DNA of 64,000 nucleotides, taken from the NCBI GenBank assembly GCA_002708265.1, contig PANA01000001.1, positions 62,001-126,000 on the forward strand. Direction: 5' to 3'. Below, one piece after another: positions 26,177-34,858 of this stretch. The translations under genes were made by a program, and so were the position numbers. Source of the DNA: Legionellales bacterium (GTDB lineage: Bacteria > Pseudomonadota > Gammaproteobacteria > Berkiellales > Berkiellaceae). How positions within the stretch are numbered: position 1 is the stretch's first letter; the number at the start of each line of letters is the position of its first letter. The notes beneath the pieces are model-generated. The model had not been told where the DNA came from. It made no database searches and saw nothing but the letters and a program-made list of their open reading frames with translations.

Positions 26177-27178
26177 ATGTCTGAGACACCCGCAAAGCTT
26201 GAAAGTCCACCTGTTAAGGTATCATCTGGTTCTATAGGGATCTGGTTTGGGCTGCTGATTGTACTCCTCTTTTTGGCCGGCGGTTTTATGCACTGGCATC
26301 ATCAAGGTCAGTTAGCCAGACTAGAAGGACAGCTGCAGTCTGCAAATGCAAACACGAGTCGTCTTCAAGATATCCTCGCAAATCTCAAGCAGTCGCTTGT
26401 TCAAACTCAGTCAGAACAGCGCGCTTTTGCGACAGCACAACGACACTTTGAGCAAGCGCTTTCGCAGATGACAGACTTTACGCAAGCGGATTGGCTATTG
26501 GCAGAAAGTGCCTACTTAGGAAACTTAGCAGTAGCCCGTTTGGAAACGAGCCAAGATATACCCGTTGCATTAAAGCAGTTAAGCTGGGCGCAAACGCGCT
26601 TAAATAAAGTTTCTGATCCAAGCCTGTTGCCATTAAAAGAGCGTCTGGCCAAAGATATTTCTAAGCTTGAAGCATTAAAAGCGCTTGATTGGGAACAGAT
26701 TTGGGTTTCTTTAGGCACGCTGTCTGATACTTTAGAAACATTGCCTTTTCAGGTGAGCTTAGAAGCTGAGCCAAGCCATGAGTTACCGAAAGCACAAAAG
26801 AAAAATTGGGAAACGCGTTTGGCGGCTTCTTGGGATCAAATTAAGTCGCTGATTCGCGTTCGACGTCAATCGGATGCTGCGACTTTGCCGCTTGTGACAG
26901 CTTCTGAAAAACAACACTATTTATTTTCGATGCAATTTTTAATCGAGGAAGCTCGGTGGGCGGTTATACATCGCAATACAGCGGTATATTCAGGGGCTTT
27001 ACAGTTACTGAATCACCGTCTAGAGACTCAGTTTGATATGAGTGCCGCCTCGGTTAAGACATTTTCTAGTGAGGTTAAGCGGCTTTCTGATATTGATTTA
27101 ACATTGACGATACCTGATCTTTCCGAACTGGTGCGATTGTTTGATCAGACTCAATCTAGACGAACAGGAGGCGTATAG
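26177..27178 (+). CDS. hemX: HemX-like membrane protein
   Basis: About 333 residues. One N-terminal membrane helix (residues ~17-37, IWFGLLIVLLFLAGGFM) is followed by a coiled coil (~45-95) and a helical domain matching the HemX family found between hemD and hemY. The family is often labelled uroporphyrin-III C-methyltransferase, but this protein lacks the SAM-binding motifs of that enzyme, so the label should be avoided; a scaffold role in haem synthesis is more likely. The ATG at 26177 sits 6 bases after AAGGAA; a GTG at 26171 overlaps that ribosome site. Confidence 0.88.
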   Translation: MSETPAKLESPPVKVSSGSIGIWFGLLIVLLFLAGGFMHWHHQGQLARLEGQLQSANANTSRLQDILANLKQSLVQTQSEQRAFATAQRHFEQALSQMTDFTQADWLLAESAYLGNLAVARLETSQDIPVALKQLSWAQTRLNKVSDPSLLPLKERLAKDISKLEALKALDWEQIWVSLGTLSDTLETLPFQVSLEAEPSHELPKAQKKNWETRLAASWDQIKSLIRVRRQSDAATLPLVTASEKQHYLFSMQFLIEEARWAVIHRNTAVYSGALQLLNHRLETQFDMSAASVKTFSSEVKRLSDIDLTLTIPDLSELVRLFDQTQSRRTGGV

Positions 27179-28413
27179 TGGGACGTTTGCTGTTACTGCT
27201 GCTTGGGCTTGCACTATCCGTCGGTGTGGGGGTGCTGATTCATCAAGATTCAGGTGTAATTATATTAGCTTGGGAACAGTGGGTTATTGAAATGCCATTA
27301 TGGCTCGCTGTCCTCATGGCCTTAGGACTTGTCATGGTGGGCTACATACTCATTATGGGCATGTATCACCTGACAAAAATTGGCGACTTTTTTTCAAAGC
27401 TCAGCAAAAATCGACGTATTCGTCGTGCCAGAGATCTAACGAATCGTGGCTTAATTGCATTTGCAGAGGGGCAGTGGTCTGCCGCAGAGCGCCTTTTAAC
27501 ACAGGCGGCTAAAGATAGTGAAACTCCACTTTTAAACTATTTAACCGCCGCACGAGCCGCACAAGAACAGTCTGCTGCAGATAGGCGTGACCGTTATTTA
27601 CGACAAGCGCACGATAAGGTCGCAGGTGCAGATGTCGCTATAGGTTTGTCTCAAGCTCAATTGCAGTTAACTGGAGGACAATATCAGCAGTGTTTAGCAA
27701 CGTTGGCACATTTGCGATCGATTGCATCCGATCACCGTCATGTCCTAAAACTCATGATGCAGGTGCACCGCTCGTTAGAGGATTGGGCGGCCCTGGAAAA
27801 GTTGCTTCCAGAGTTGGTTCGAGAACGAATTTTGCCACCGGCAGAATTAACGACGCTAGAGAAACAGGTGTTTAAATCGCTGCTCGCACAACACGCGTGT
27901 ATTGCGGATAGTGATTTAGGCAAACTAAAGTCTTTATGGCAAAAAATGCCTTTGGAAGTCAAAAACGATACCACTGTCGTTAGTCTTTACATAAAAGGAT
28001 TACGATTGCTTCAAGAAGATGCGGAAGCAGAGAGTGTTCTGCGTCTTGCTTTGCAGACGCAATGGCAGGATGACTGGGTAGAGTTATATGGGTTGCTACA
28101 AGGCAAGTGTCATCAAAAGCAACTTGCTCATGCAGAAGGCTGGTTAAAAGAGCAATCGAATAATGCAACCTTGCTGTTAACATTGGGTCGCCTGTGTTTG
28201 CGAAATCAGTTATGGGGTAAAGCGCAGCGCTACTTTGAGAGCAGTTTAAGTCTTAGCCCAAGACCTGAGACGCATGCTGAGCTTGCTCGACTACTAGATC
28301 GGTTGGGTAAAGCAGAAGAAAGTGCAGGTCATTACCGAAAAGGGCTATTGTTAGCGGCGCCTGTGATAAATTTACCAAGAGAAAGTGCAAATTTTACTTC
28401 TACAACGACGTAG
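27178..28413 (+). CDS. hemY: HemY-like TPR membrane protein
   Basis: A 411-residue inner-membrane protein: helices at ~2-22 and ~38-60 form the HemY N-terminal domain, followed by tetratricopeptide-like helical repeats (LNYLTAARAAQEQ, GKAQRYFESSLSLSP, AELARLLDRLGKAEESAGHY). It is the proteobacterial HemY, not the protoporphyrinogen oxidase that shares the name in Bacillus. Starts at GTG 27178, overlapping the hemX TAG by one base, so the two are translationally coupled. The 3' end overlaps the convergent flavin reductase gene by 14 bases. Confidence 0.9.
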   Translation: MGRLLLLLLGLALSVGVGVLIHQDSGVIILAWEQWVIEMPLWLAVLMALGLVMVGYILIMGMYHLTKIGDFFSKLSKNRRIRRARDLTNRGLIAFAEGQWSAAERLLTQAAKDSETPLLNYLTAARAAQEQSAADRRDRYLRQAHDKVAGADVAIGLSQAQLQLTGGQYQQCLATLAHLRSIASDHRHVLKLMMQVHRSLEDWAALEKLLPELVRERILPPAELTTLEKQVFKSLLAQHACIADSDLGKLKSLWQKMPLEVKNDTTVVSLYIKGLRLLQEDAEAESVLRLALQTQWQDDWVELYGLLQGKCHQKQLAHAEGWLKEQSNNATLLLTLGRLCLRNQLWGKAQRYFESSLSLSPRPETHAELARLLDRLGKAEESAGHYRKGLLLAAPVINLPRESANFTSTTT

Positions 28414-29104
28414 AAGGCTTGGGCATCATATCTGATAAAAACTGATTAGGTTGAAGGCCGTGCTCGTGACAGATATTCCAGAGTTTTTCTACCATAGGAT
28501 AAGGACCACTGGCAAAAACGATTTCATTTTTAAAGGTTGGAAATGTTTCAGCAACTTTTTCATGAACAAGGCCGGTTGAGCCTGTCCAGGTAGTATCGCT
28601 TTCAGAAAGCACCAGGGTATATTGAAAAGGCAAATAATCGCAAAAGGCTTCAAGGGCGGCTAAGCAGTAAAAGTCGATGACACGTCGTGCCCCCCAAAAT
28701 AAATGAATTTTTTGTGCTGTCGGCTTTGATAGCAGTAGCGATAAAAAGGGTGCTATCCCAGTTCCCCCTGCTACGAACACGAGTGGACTGTCGTTACTTT
28801 CAGGAAGAACACAGTGGCCTAGGGGCCCTTTTACCGTAAAGTTTCCAGACTGCTCCGCCGTTTTTAAAAACGCATTTACAGAATCGGTGTCACTATTGTG
28901 TCGCAAAACCAGCTCGACCTCGCCAGAATCGCTCGGGATGTTAACGATAGAACAAGACAGCCACTCATCGGTATCTGGACACCAAATTTGAATGTACTGT
29001 CCTGGTAAAAAAGTAAAAGGAGGCGACATGGGTGCCAAACGAACTCGGGCAATGTCCGAGGTGACATCGGCAACTGTTACGGTTTTAAACTGTAAGCTCG
29101 TCAT
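28400..29104 (-). CDS. Fre-like NAD(P)H-flavin reductase
   Basis: A 234-residue ferredoxin-NADP reductase-fold protein without iron-sulfur or haem domains, as in E. coli Fre. The N-terminal beta barrel carries FLPGQYIQIW, the NAD(P) domain has the GGTGIAPFLSLL loop, WGAR and SGPYPMVEK. The flavin-binding RxxS/T motif expected after the barrel (RPFS in Fre) is replaced by LSCS in EWLSCSIVN, so flavin may be bound weakly or used as substrate. It probably reduces free flavins for ferric iron release or similar; the exact role is inferred. It lies downstream of rho on the same strand with 19 bases between. Confidence 0.85.
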   Translation of the reverse strand: MTSLQFKTVTVADVTSDIARVRLAPMSPPFTFLPGQYIQIWCPDTDEWLSCSIVNIPSDSGEVELVLRHNSDTDSVNAFLKTAEQSGNFTVKGPLGHCVLPESNDSPLVFVAGGTGIAPFLSLLLSKPTAQKIHLFWGARRVIDFYCLAALEAFCDYLPFQYTLVLSESDTTWTGSTGLVHEKVAETFPTFKNEIVFASGPYPMVEKLWNICHEHGLQPNQFLSDMMPKPSTSL

Positions 29105-29123
29105 ACAGTTGCCTCCAATCTGT

Positions 29124-30395
29124 TTAGCCGCGTTTCATCGCGTCGAAGAAGTCTTCATTGGTCTTGGTGGTTTTTAAGCGCTCAGTTAAGAACTCAATGG
29201 CTGCAATTTCATCCATTGGGTGTAAAAGCTTGCGCAAAATCCAAACTTTTTGAAGCTCATCTGGGGTAGTGAGTTTCTCTTCACGACGTGTGCCAGAGCG
29301 ATTAATGTTAATGGCTGGGTAAACACGTTTTTCAGCAATCCGCCGGTCAAGGTGAAGCTCCATGTTGCCTGTTCCTTTGAACTCTTCGTAGATGACTTCA
29401 TCCATTTTAGAACCAGTATCAACTAGAGTTGTGGCGATAATGGTAAGACTTCCGCCTTCTTCAACATTACGGGCAGCACCAAAGAATCGTTTTGGTCGTT
29501 GAAGTGCGTTGGCATCAACACCACCAGTGAGGACTTTACCTGAGTGTGGAATGACCGTGTTATAAGCACGCGCTAACCGCGTCATAGAGTCTAAAAGAAT
29601 GACGACATCTTTTTTATGTTCGACAAGGCGTTTAGCTTTTTCAATAACCATTTCTGCGACTTGGACGTGACGAGTAGCAGGTTCATCAAAAGTGGAGGCA
29701 ACCACTTCACCCCGTACTGAACGTTCCATCTCGGTCACTTCCTCGGGACGTTCGTCAATAAGCAGTACCATCAATGTGCATTCTGGATGATTGTGCGTGA
29801 TGGAGTGGGCAATGTTTTGCAGGATCATTGTTTTACCCGTTTTCGGGGGCGCAACAATCAATCCACGCTGGCCCTTACCAATGGGCGCAGCAAGCTCAAT
29901 GGTTCGAGCGGTTAAATCTTCAGTAGAGCCATTTCCGACTTCTAGTTTTAGTCTGTCTTGTGGAAATAGAGGCGTTAGGTTTTCAAAAAGGGTTTTGTGA
30001 GGGCGGTCAGGGGATTCGAAGTTGATTTCTTTGACTTTCAGTAGCGCGAAGTAGCGCTCACCATCTTTAGGGGGGCGAATCTCACCAGATATGGTGTCCC
30101 CCGTCCGCAGTGCAAAGCGGCGGATTTGGCTTGGCGATACATAAATATCGTCAGGGCCAGGTAAATAAGAACAGTCGGCAGAACGTAAAAAGCCAAAACC
30201 ATCCGGTAGCAACTCTAAAACACCATTACCATAAATCTGCTGACCTTTGCTGGCCATCTGCTTCATGATCTTAACCATCAAGTCTTGTTTGCGCATGATG
30301 GAAGGGTTTTCTATTCCCAGCTCTTCAGCCATTTTGGCCAGTTCAGGCATGGGTTTTTTCTTTAAATTGGAGAGATATAAGTTATCCATGGACAT
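29124..30395 (-). CDS. rho: Transcription termination factor Rho
   Basis: A 423-residue hexameric RNA-dependent ATPase that ends transcription. N-terminal Rho helix-bundle (~1-45), cold-shock-like RNA-binding domain with GFGFLRS (~65-130), P-loop APPKTGKT, Walker [13 protein letters not shown], the Q-loop and R-loop region with GTGNMEL and the C-terminal [12 protein letters not shown]. Length and motifs are fully typical. trxA lies upstream on the same strand, the usual order, with a structured ~150-base leader between. Confidence 0.99.
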   Translation of the reverse strand: MSMDNLYLSNLKKKPMPELAKMAEELGIENPSIMRKQDLMVKIMKQMASKGQQIYGNGVLELLPDGFGFLRSADCSYLPGPDDIYVSPSQIRRFALRTGDTISGEIRPPKDGERYFALLKVKEINFESPDRPHKTLFENLTPLFPQDRLKLEVGNGSTEDLTARTIELAAPIGKGQRGLIVAPPKTGKTMILQNIAHSITHNHPECTLMVLLIDERPEEVTEMERSVRGEVVASTFDEPATRHVQVAEMVIEKAKRLVEHKKDVVILLDSMTRLARAYNTVIPHSGKVLTGGVDANALQRPKRFFGAARNVEEGGSLTIIATTLVDTGSKMDEVIYEEFKGTGNMELHLDRRIAEKRVYPAININRSGTRREEKLTTPDELQKVWILRKLLHPMDEIAAIEFLTERLKTTKTNEDFFDAMKRG

Positions 30396-30484
30396 GAATT
30401 CAATCTACTTTAATATATTGGGAAAAATGGAATGGAATGTAGACTTGTATTATTTTCCGTGGTGGACCCACTCTACGTTCCGAA

Positions 30485-30514
30485 CGCGAAGGCGCGTACA
30501 ACTAGCGCCTCGCG
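30485..30514 (-). promoter_or_regulatory. Strong hairpin in the trxA-rho intergenic leader
   Basis: Two arms, CGCGA-AGGCGC and GCGCCT-CGCG, pair over 10 base pairs with one bulged A around a 9-base loop. On the minus strand it precedes rho by ~90 bases and has no U run, so it is not a simple terminator. rho genes in enterobacteria are autoregulated through their leader; an analogous role is possible. Confidence 0.45.
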
Positions 30515-30544
30515 AAAGGTTATAGCATGCATCTGACGCTTAGG

Positions 30545-30868
30545 TCAAATGTTGCTGTCAATAAAAGCCACCAATTGTGATTTTGACATTGCGCCGACTT
30601 TGGTTGCTTCAAGGTTTCCACCTTTGAAAAGCATCAGTGTCGGTATGCCTCGAACCGCAAATTTTTGTGGGGTCTCAGGGTTTTCATCAATATTGATTTT
30701 AACAACCTTAAGACGGCCGTCGTAATTTTGGGCCACTTCATCGAGGATGGGGGACAGCATTTTGCATGGTCCGCACCACTCAGCCCAAAAATCCAGCAAT
30801 ACTGGGAGATCAGACTCCATTACTTCAGACTCAAATTTGTCATCAGAAACGGCGGTTACGCTGCTCAC
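30545..30868 (-). CDS. trxA: Thioredoxin
   Basis: A 107-residue thioredoxin 1 with the canonical redox centre WCGPCK (C32, C35), the D25 equivalent in LLDFWAEW and the cis-proline loop [10 protein letters not shown]. It starts at GTG 30868, seven bases after AAGGAG. It reduces cytoplasmic disulfides, including in ribonucleotide reductase. Divergent from the ppx/gppA gene and upstream of rho, the common gammaproteobacterial arrangement. Confidence 0.98.
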   Translation of the reverse strand: MSSVTAVSDDKFESEVMESDLPVLLDFWAEWCGPCKMLSPILDEVAQNYDGRLKVVKINIDENPETPQKFAVRGIPTLMLFKGGNLEATKVGAMSKSQLVAFIDSNI

Positions 30869-30977
30869 AGGGGGACTCCTTAAATCTATAACAGAAGCCC
30901 ATTTGACCCCAATAGCAGATGGATTGCAAGCAATGGGGGGGCTTCACGGTTGAATTAAGTTAGAACCTGAATAAGTT

Positions 30978-30986
30978 TGCTACAAT
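30978..30986 (+). promoter_or_regulatory. Extended -10 promoter upstream of the Ppx/GppA gene
   Basis: TGCTACAAT, an extended -10 element, lies ~97 bases upstream of the ATG at 31083. An upstream TTGAAT is too far away (25 bases) to act as its -35. Confidence 0.35.
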
Positions 30987-31082
30987 ATAGGATATTCACC
31001 CATCTGAGTTAGGCAGGTTCTAGCCTCAGTGGTATAGTGAGAATGAGAATGTAGTGTAATTCTTGCGATGCAATAAGGAAAT

Positions 31083-32060
31083 ATGAGTAGCATCATGTAC
31101 ACAGGGACGGTTGTGCAGCAGGCAGATAAACCGACTGAGACTTTGTGTGTGGCGGTCATTGATTTGGGCACAAACTCTTTTCGGATGACCATTGCCACCA
31201 TATCGGACTCAATGGTTAGACCGATCGCCTACTCCAAAGAGGCGGTTCGTTTAGGTCAAAGTTTAGGCGGACATCCGGCGCGTCTTTCTTTTAAAGGCAT
31301 GCGTCGTGCATGGCGTTGCTTGGAACGATTTAAAGAAATGCTACAGTCTTATCCCGTCACAGCGTTAAAAATTGTGGGAACGAGCGCTTTGCGTCAAGCA
31401 AGTAATTCAAGCCAATGGTTGCAAACAGCGCAAGAGATTCTAGGTCATCCTATTGAAATTATTTCTGGGGATGAAGAGGGTCGATTAGTTTATGAGCTAT
31501 TTTCAAAACAAATCGCAAAGTCTTCACATGCACAGCACTGGGTGATGGATATTGGTGGTGGCAGCACAGAAATTGTGTTGGGGAACACAAAAGGGATTAT
31601 GCAAATTTTCTCTTTGGATATGGGCTGTGTGACGCTACAGAAAAAGTATCCGCTACATTGGGCTATGTCATTAAAAGGGTATGATGCATTAGTGGCGTAT
31701 TGCATAAAGCTGTTAGAAAAAAAGATACCTCTTCAAGAACGCCGAGCGCCAGCATGGATCACAAAAGGAATTGCGCCAGTTGTGTTGGAGATTGCTAAAG
31801 CACATGGTTGGCAAAGCACACTTGATTGCTGCTTGATAGAAAAAGTACAAAAACAAATGTGCAAAGACCGCTTTGGGTTAAAAGGTCTTGATAAGTCAAA
31901 GCGACAAATATTCCCCTATGGCCTCGCTATTTTACAGGCAGTGATGATTCACTTGCATTTGCCGGCCATAGGGGTAAGTAACTTGGCTCTTGAGGATGCA
32001 TTGTTGCTGAGGTTGTGCGCCCTCGAAGCCCAGTCAGTTATGATTGAGCCCAGTCGCTAA
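31083..32060 (+). CDS. Ppx/GppA-family phosphatase, short form
   Basis: A 325-residue ASKHA-fold phosphatase acting on inorganic polyphosphate and/or pppGpp. Phosphate-1 motif VIDLGTNSFRM near residue 30, catalytic-Glu region SGDEEGRLVYE, and phosphate-2 motif MDIGGGSTEI are present. It is about 180 residues shorter than E. coli Ppx or GppA and stops after the two ASKHA domains, lacking the C-terminal HD-like domain; such short versions are known in many bacteria. Preceded by AAGGAAAT. The location beside trxA-rho and hemB matches the Pseudomonas ppx neighbourhood, so a polyphosphate/stringent response role is likely, though which substrate dominates is open. Confidence 0.9.
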   Translation: MSSIMYTGTVVQQADKPTETLCVAVIDLGTNSFRMTIATISDSMVRPIAYSKEAVRLGQSLGGHPARLSFKGMRRAWRCLERFKEMLQSYPVTALKIVGTSALRQASNSSQWLQTAQEILGHPIEIISGDEEGRLVYELFSKQIAKSSHAQHWVMDIGGGSTEIVLGNTKGIMQIFSLDMGCVTLQKKYPLHWAMSLKGYDALVAYCIKLLEKKIPLQERRAPAWITKGIAPVVLEIAKAHGWQSTLDCCLIEKVQKQMCKDRFGLKGLDKSKRQIFPYGLAILQAVMIHLHLPAIGVSNLALEDALLLRLCALEAQSVMIEPSR

Positions 32061-32700
32061 GTTTTTCCACTAATTTCTCGATGCCTTCAGCCGCCTCATG
32101 TACTTTTTTTGCCACCATATACGCTGGGGTTGAAACCACTTTATATCGATCGTCCGCCACAATATTGGTTGCTAAACAATCGATGTGCTCAGCACCCATT
32201 TGCGCGACAACTTTAGCGGTGTCTTTATCGTGACCAATCGTCATTTTGACGCCTGCGGGATAGAATAGAGGGATCATTGTAGGAGCAATGCAAATAAAGC
32301 CAATTGGCTTATTCATTTGTAGCATCGCTTCAATCACGCTTGAAACCACCGGAATTACCATTGCGTTCACGCCGTCTTTCGCAAAAGAAGAGAGATTTTT
32401 AGCAGCGCCAAATCCACCAGGAAAAATTAAGGCATCAAAATCTTGAGCGTCAAATTCCTCGATCGATAATACAGGTTCGTGTGGAATACGAGCCGCTTCT
32501 TCAAGCATGTTTCGAGTTTCGCCTACAGCAGTTTCGCCCGTTAAATGATTGACCACATCCAGCTGAGGCTGATTGGGGGCAAAACACTGATATTGAGCGC
32601 CCATTTTATCAATGGCCAATAGTGTTAGAACCGCCTCTTTTGTTTCAGAGCCATCAAAGCGGCCACACCCTGAAAGAATAATTGCGAATTTTGTACTCAT
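32038..32700 (-). CDS. elbB: ElbB-like glyoxalase of the DJ-1/PfpI superfamily
   Basis: A 220-residue protein starting at ATG 32700 (GGAGATAGGC upstream); the frame extends further but without a ribosome site. It matches the ElbB family: N-terminal VILSGCGRFDGSE, the PGGFGAAKNL segment and the nucleophilic-elbow Cys in ICIAPTM. ElbB is described as a glyoxalase/chaperone-like protein once linked to isoprenoid synthesis. The 3' end overlaps the convergent Ppx/GppA gene by 23 bases. Confidence 0.93.
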   Translation of the reverse strand: MSTKFAIILSGCGRFDGSETKEAVLTLLAIDKMGAQYQCFAPNQPQLDVVNHLTGETAVGETRNMLEEAARIPHEPVLSIEEFDAQDFDALIFPGGFGAAKNLSSFAKDGVNAMVIPVVSSVIEAMLQMNKPIGFICIAPTMIPLFYPAGVKMTIGHDKDTAKVVAQMGAEHIDCLATNIVADDRYKVVSTPAYMVAKKVHEAAEGIEKLVEKLSDWAQS

Positions 32701-32822
32701 GCCTATCTCCCACAAAATAATCATATTGTACCGAGCCAACATCAGTAATATCACCCCCCTTGCTTTACGGGTGGGAGCCGGTAAAATAACCAAAAGTTAG
32801 TACACAACCTTGGAGAGAGTGG

Positions 32823-33809
32823 ATGTCCTTTCCCGCTACACGACTTCGTCGGTTACGCCAAAATGCTGTAATTCGTTCATTGGTTCAAGAGCATGCTATT
32901 AGAGCAGAGCAGCTTGTTTTACCGGTTTTTGTCGTGCCGGGCCAAAATATTGAAGAGCCTGTTGAGGGCTTCTTTGATGTGAAGCGACGTTCTGTCGATA
33001 AGCTGATGGCTGTGTGTGATGAGGCACTAACAGCAGGCGTGCAAACACTTGCTTTGTTTCCGGTGTTGGATGCTTCAGTCAAAGATCTAAAAGGTCATGA
33101 GGCTTTAAATCCAGAGGGTTTGGTTCCCCAAGTGGCGCAGACAATAAAATCGAATTTTCCTGAGCTTATGTTGGTAGCTGATGTGGCTTTAGATCCTTAT
33201 ACCAGCCACGGGCAGGATGGAATCATTGATGACAAAGGCAAAATTTTAAATGATGAGACAGTAGCGGTCTTGGCAAAACAAGCACTCATTAGTGCCCAAA
33301 GCGGCATTGATGTTGTGGCGCCGTCAGACATGATGGATGGTCGGGTTGGCGTTATTCGTGAAACTTTAGAAAGCAATGGTTGTACGGATACGATTATTCT
33401 GTCTTATGCTGCTAAATATTGCTCAGCTTTTTATGGTCCCTTTAGGGAAGCCGTTAAATCAAAGGCCTGTCTTGCTAAAGCAGATAAAAAAACGTATCAG
33501 ATGGATCCAGCAAATACTGCAGAAGCGTTAAGAGAAATACAAAGTGATATCGAAGAAGGCGCAGATTGTGTCATGGTGAAACCTGGCTTGCCGTACTTAG
33601 ATATCATTACTCAAGCAAAAGCGGCATTTGATGTGCCTATTTTTGCTTACCAGGTGAGCGGTGAGTACGCGATGCTAAAAGCGGCAGCCCAGGCCCGCGC
33701 TATCGATTATGAGCAAGGGCTAATGGAGTCATTGTTGGCCCTCAAAAGAGCGGGCGCAAGTGGCATTTTTACCTATGCCGCATTAGAGGCTGCGGCCTTG
33801 CTTCGTTAG
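32823..33809 (+). CDS. hemB: Delta-aminolevulinic acid dehydratase (porphobilinogen synthase)
   Basis: A 328-residue enzyme that condenses two 5-aminolevulinates into porphobilinogen. The metal-site segment reads DVALDPYTSHGQDG, lacking the Cys triad of zinc-dependent enzymes, so this is the Asp/Mg-type form found in Pseudomonas. Substrate lysines are expected in LSYAAKYCSAFYGPFREA and CVMVKPGLPYLD. The GGAGAGAG ribosome site supports the ATG at 32823. It feeds hemC-hemD located 8 kb upstream. Confidence 0.98.
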   Translation: MSFPATRLRRLRQNAVIRSLVQEHAIRAEQLVLPVFVVPGQNIEEPVEGFFDVKRRSVDKLMAVCDEALTAGVQTLALFPVLDASVKDLKGHEALNPEGLVPQVAQTIKSNFPELMLVADVALDPYTSHGQDGIIDDKGKILNDETVAVLAKQALISAQSGIDVVAPSDMMDGRVGVIRETLESNGCTDTIILSYAAKYCSAFYGPFREAVKSKACLAKADKKTYQMDPANTAEALREIQSDIEEGADCVMVKPGLPYLDIITQAKAAFDVPIFAYQVSGEYAMLKAAAQARAIDYEQGLMESLLALKRAGASGIFTYAALEAAALLR

Positions 33810-33835
33810 GGCTAATTAGTTGATTTACTGCAAAA

Positions 33836-33862
33836 TTAGCACTCTTTTGTCTAGAGTGCTAA
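33836..33862. promoter_or_regulatory. Perfect CIRCE operator (HrcA-binding site) upstream of rpoH
   Basis: TTAGCACTC (33836-33844), nine spacer bases (33845-33853), GAGTGCTAA (33854-33862): identical to the CIRCE consensus bound by the heat-shock repressor HrcA. It is 57 bases upstream of the rpoH start and covers its predicted promoter. CIRCE normally precedes groESL or hrcA-grpE-dnaK; here it precedes the sigma-32 gene. hrcA itself is not in the window. Confidence 0.9.
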
Positions 33863-33865
33863 AAT
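33836..33865 (+). promoter_or_regulatory. Predicted rpoH promoter embedded in CIRCE
   Basis: TTAGCA (33836-33841) as a 4-of-6 match to -35, an 18-base spacer and TAAAAT (33860-33865) as -10 overlie the operator, the geometry expected for repression by blocking polymerase. The predicted start near 33872 gives a ~47-base leader. Confidence 0.55.
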
Positions 33866-33918
33866 AGCGTTTGTGGAGATGTTTTAGTTCTAATACCAAT
33901 AAGAGCGAAATAAAAATC

Positions 33919-34746
33919 ATGTTACCTATCAATAGCTTAGACAGTTACATCGCCCGTGTGGAGCAAATCCCAATGCTGTCAGCTGAGCAAGAGCAGGCAT
34001 TGGCTGTGCAGTATCACGAAAAAGGTGATTTGGAAGCCGCTCAAAAACTGGTGTTATCGCACTTGCGTTATGTCGTGCGTATTGCTAAAGGCTATCAAGG
34101 GTATGGTTTGGCGCTCTCTGACATGGTCCAAGAAGGGGCTGTTGGGCTGATGAAGGCCGTCAAACAGTTCAATCCTAGCCAAGGCGTTCGCTTGGTGACG
34201 TTTGCAGTGTACTGGATTAAATCTGAAATTCATGAGTTTGTTATTCGTAACTGGCGGATTGTCAAAATGGCAACGACCAAAGCTCAGCGAAAATGTTTTT
34301 TTAATTTGCGTAGCAGCAAGAATGAACTACGGTGCTTCACGGAAAAAGAAATCCATGAGGTTGCCGATGATTTGGGTGTTAAGCCTGAAACAGTCCGGCA
34401 AATGGAAGCGCGATTTGCTGCAACAGATGTTGCTTTTGATCCTATCGTTAATGATGAGGACGACGAGCCTAAAGCGCTTTCTCCTGCTCAAGTGTTGTCA
34501 ATTGAACATGCTGATCCTCAAAGTATTATCGAACAAGAACAAAAGAACAATCGCTTGGCTCAAGTTAAGCAGGCATTGGATATTCTGGATGCACGCTCGC
34601 GTGAGATCTTATCTGAGCGATCTCTGTCGGAGAAAAAAACGTCTCTTAAAATGTTGGCTGAGCGCTTTGGTATCTCTATCGAACGTGTCAGACAGTTAGA
34701 GCAGCAAGCTATTTCACAGCTAAAAGCGGCTTTAAACGAAGATTAA
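33919..34746 (+). CDS. rpoH: RNA polymerase heat-shock sigma factor sigma-32
   Basis: A 275-residue sigma-70-family factor from ATG 33919 (MLPINSLDSYI). Region 2 is intact (VLSHLRYVVRIAKGYQGYG, MVQEGAVGLMKAV, LVTFAVYWIKSEI), the RpoH-box appears as QRKCFFNLRSSKNELRC, close to the E. coli QRKLFFNLR, and region 4 ends with the helix-turn-helix AERFGISIERVRQLEQQA. It directs transcription of chaperone and protease genes in heat stress. It follows hemB after a 109-base gap containing the CIRCE operator. Upstream in-frame codons from 33871 lie at or before the predicted transcript start and are not used here. Confidence 0.97.
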   Translation: MLPINSLDSYIARVEQIPMLSAEQEQALAVQYHEKGDLEAAQKLVLSHLRYVVRIAKGYQGYGLALSDMVQEGAVGLMKAVKQFNPSQGVRLVTFAVYWIKSEIHEFVIRNWRIVKMATTKAQRKCFFNLRSSKNELRCFTEKEIHEVADDLGVKPETVRQMEARFAATDVAFDPIVNDEDDEPKALSPAQVLSIEHADPQSIIEQEQKNNRLAQVKQALDILDARSREILSERSLSEKKTSLKMLAERFGISIERVRQLEQQAISQLKAALNED

Positions 34747-34803
34747 TCTTTGTGAAAGGTGTGCTCTCAGCGTTTTAAACGCCTATAAGTTTTATACCTT
34801 AAG

Positions 34804-34833
34804 TTGACACTCCCTTTGAAAGTGCAAGATAAA
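34804..34833 (+). promoter_or_regulatory. Probable sigma-70 promoter of the 150-residue orphan
   Basis: A perfect TTGACA at 34804-34809 and GATAAA at 34828-34833 are spaced by 18 bases, 25 bases before the ATG at 34859. Confidence 0.5.
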
Positions 34834-34858
34834 AAACTTTTGTCTTGGAGAAAAGTCT

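Noticed and set aside
26171-27178. HemX as uroporphyrinogen-III C-methyltransferase
   Set aside because: The SAM-binding motifs of that enzyme are absent; the name is a frequent mis-annotation.
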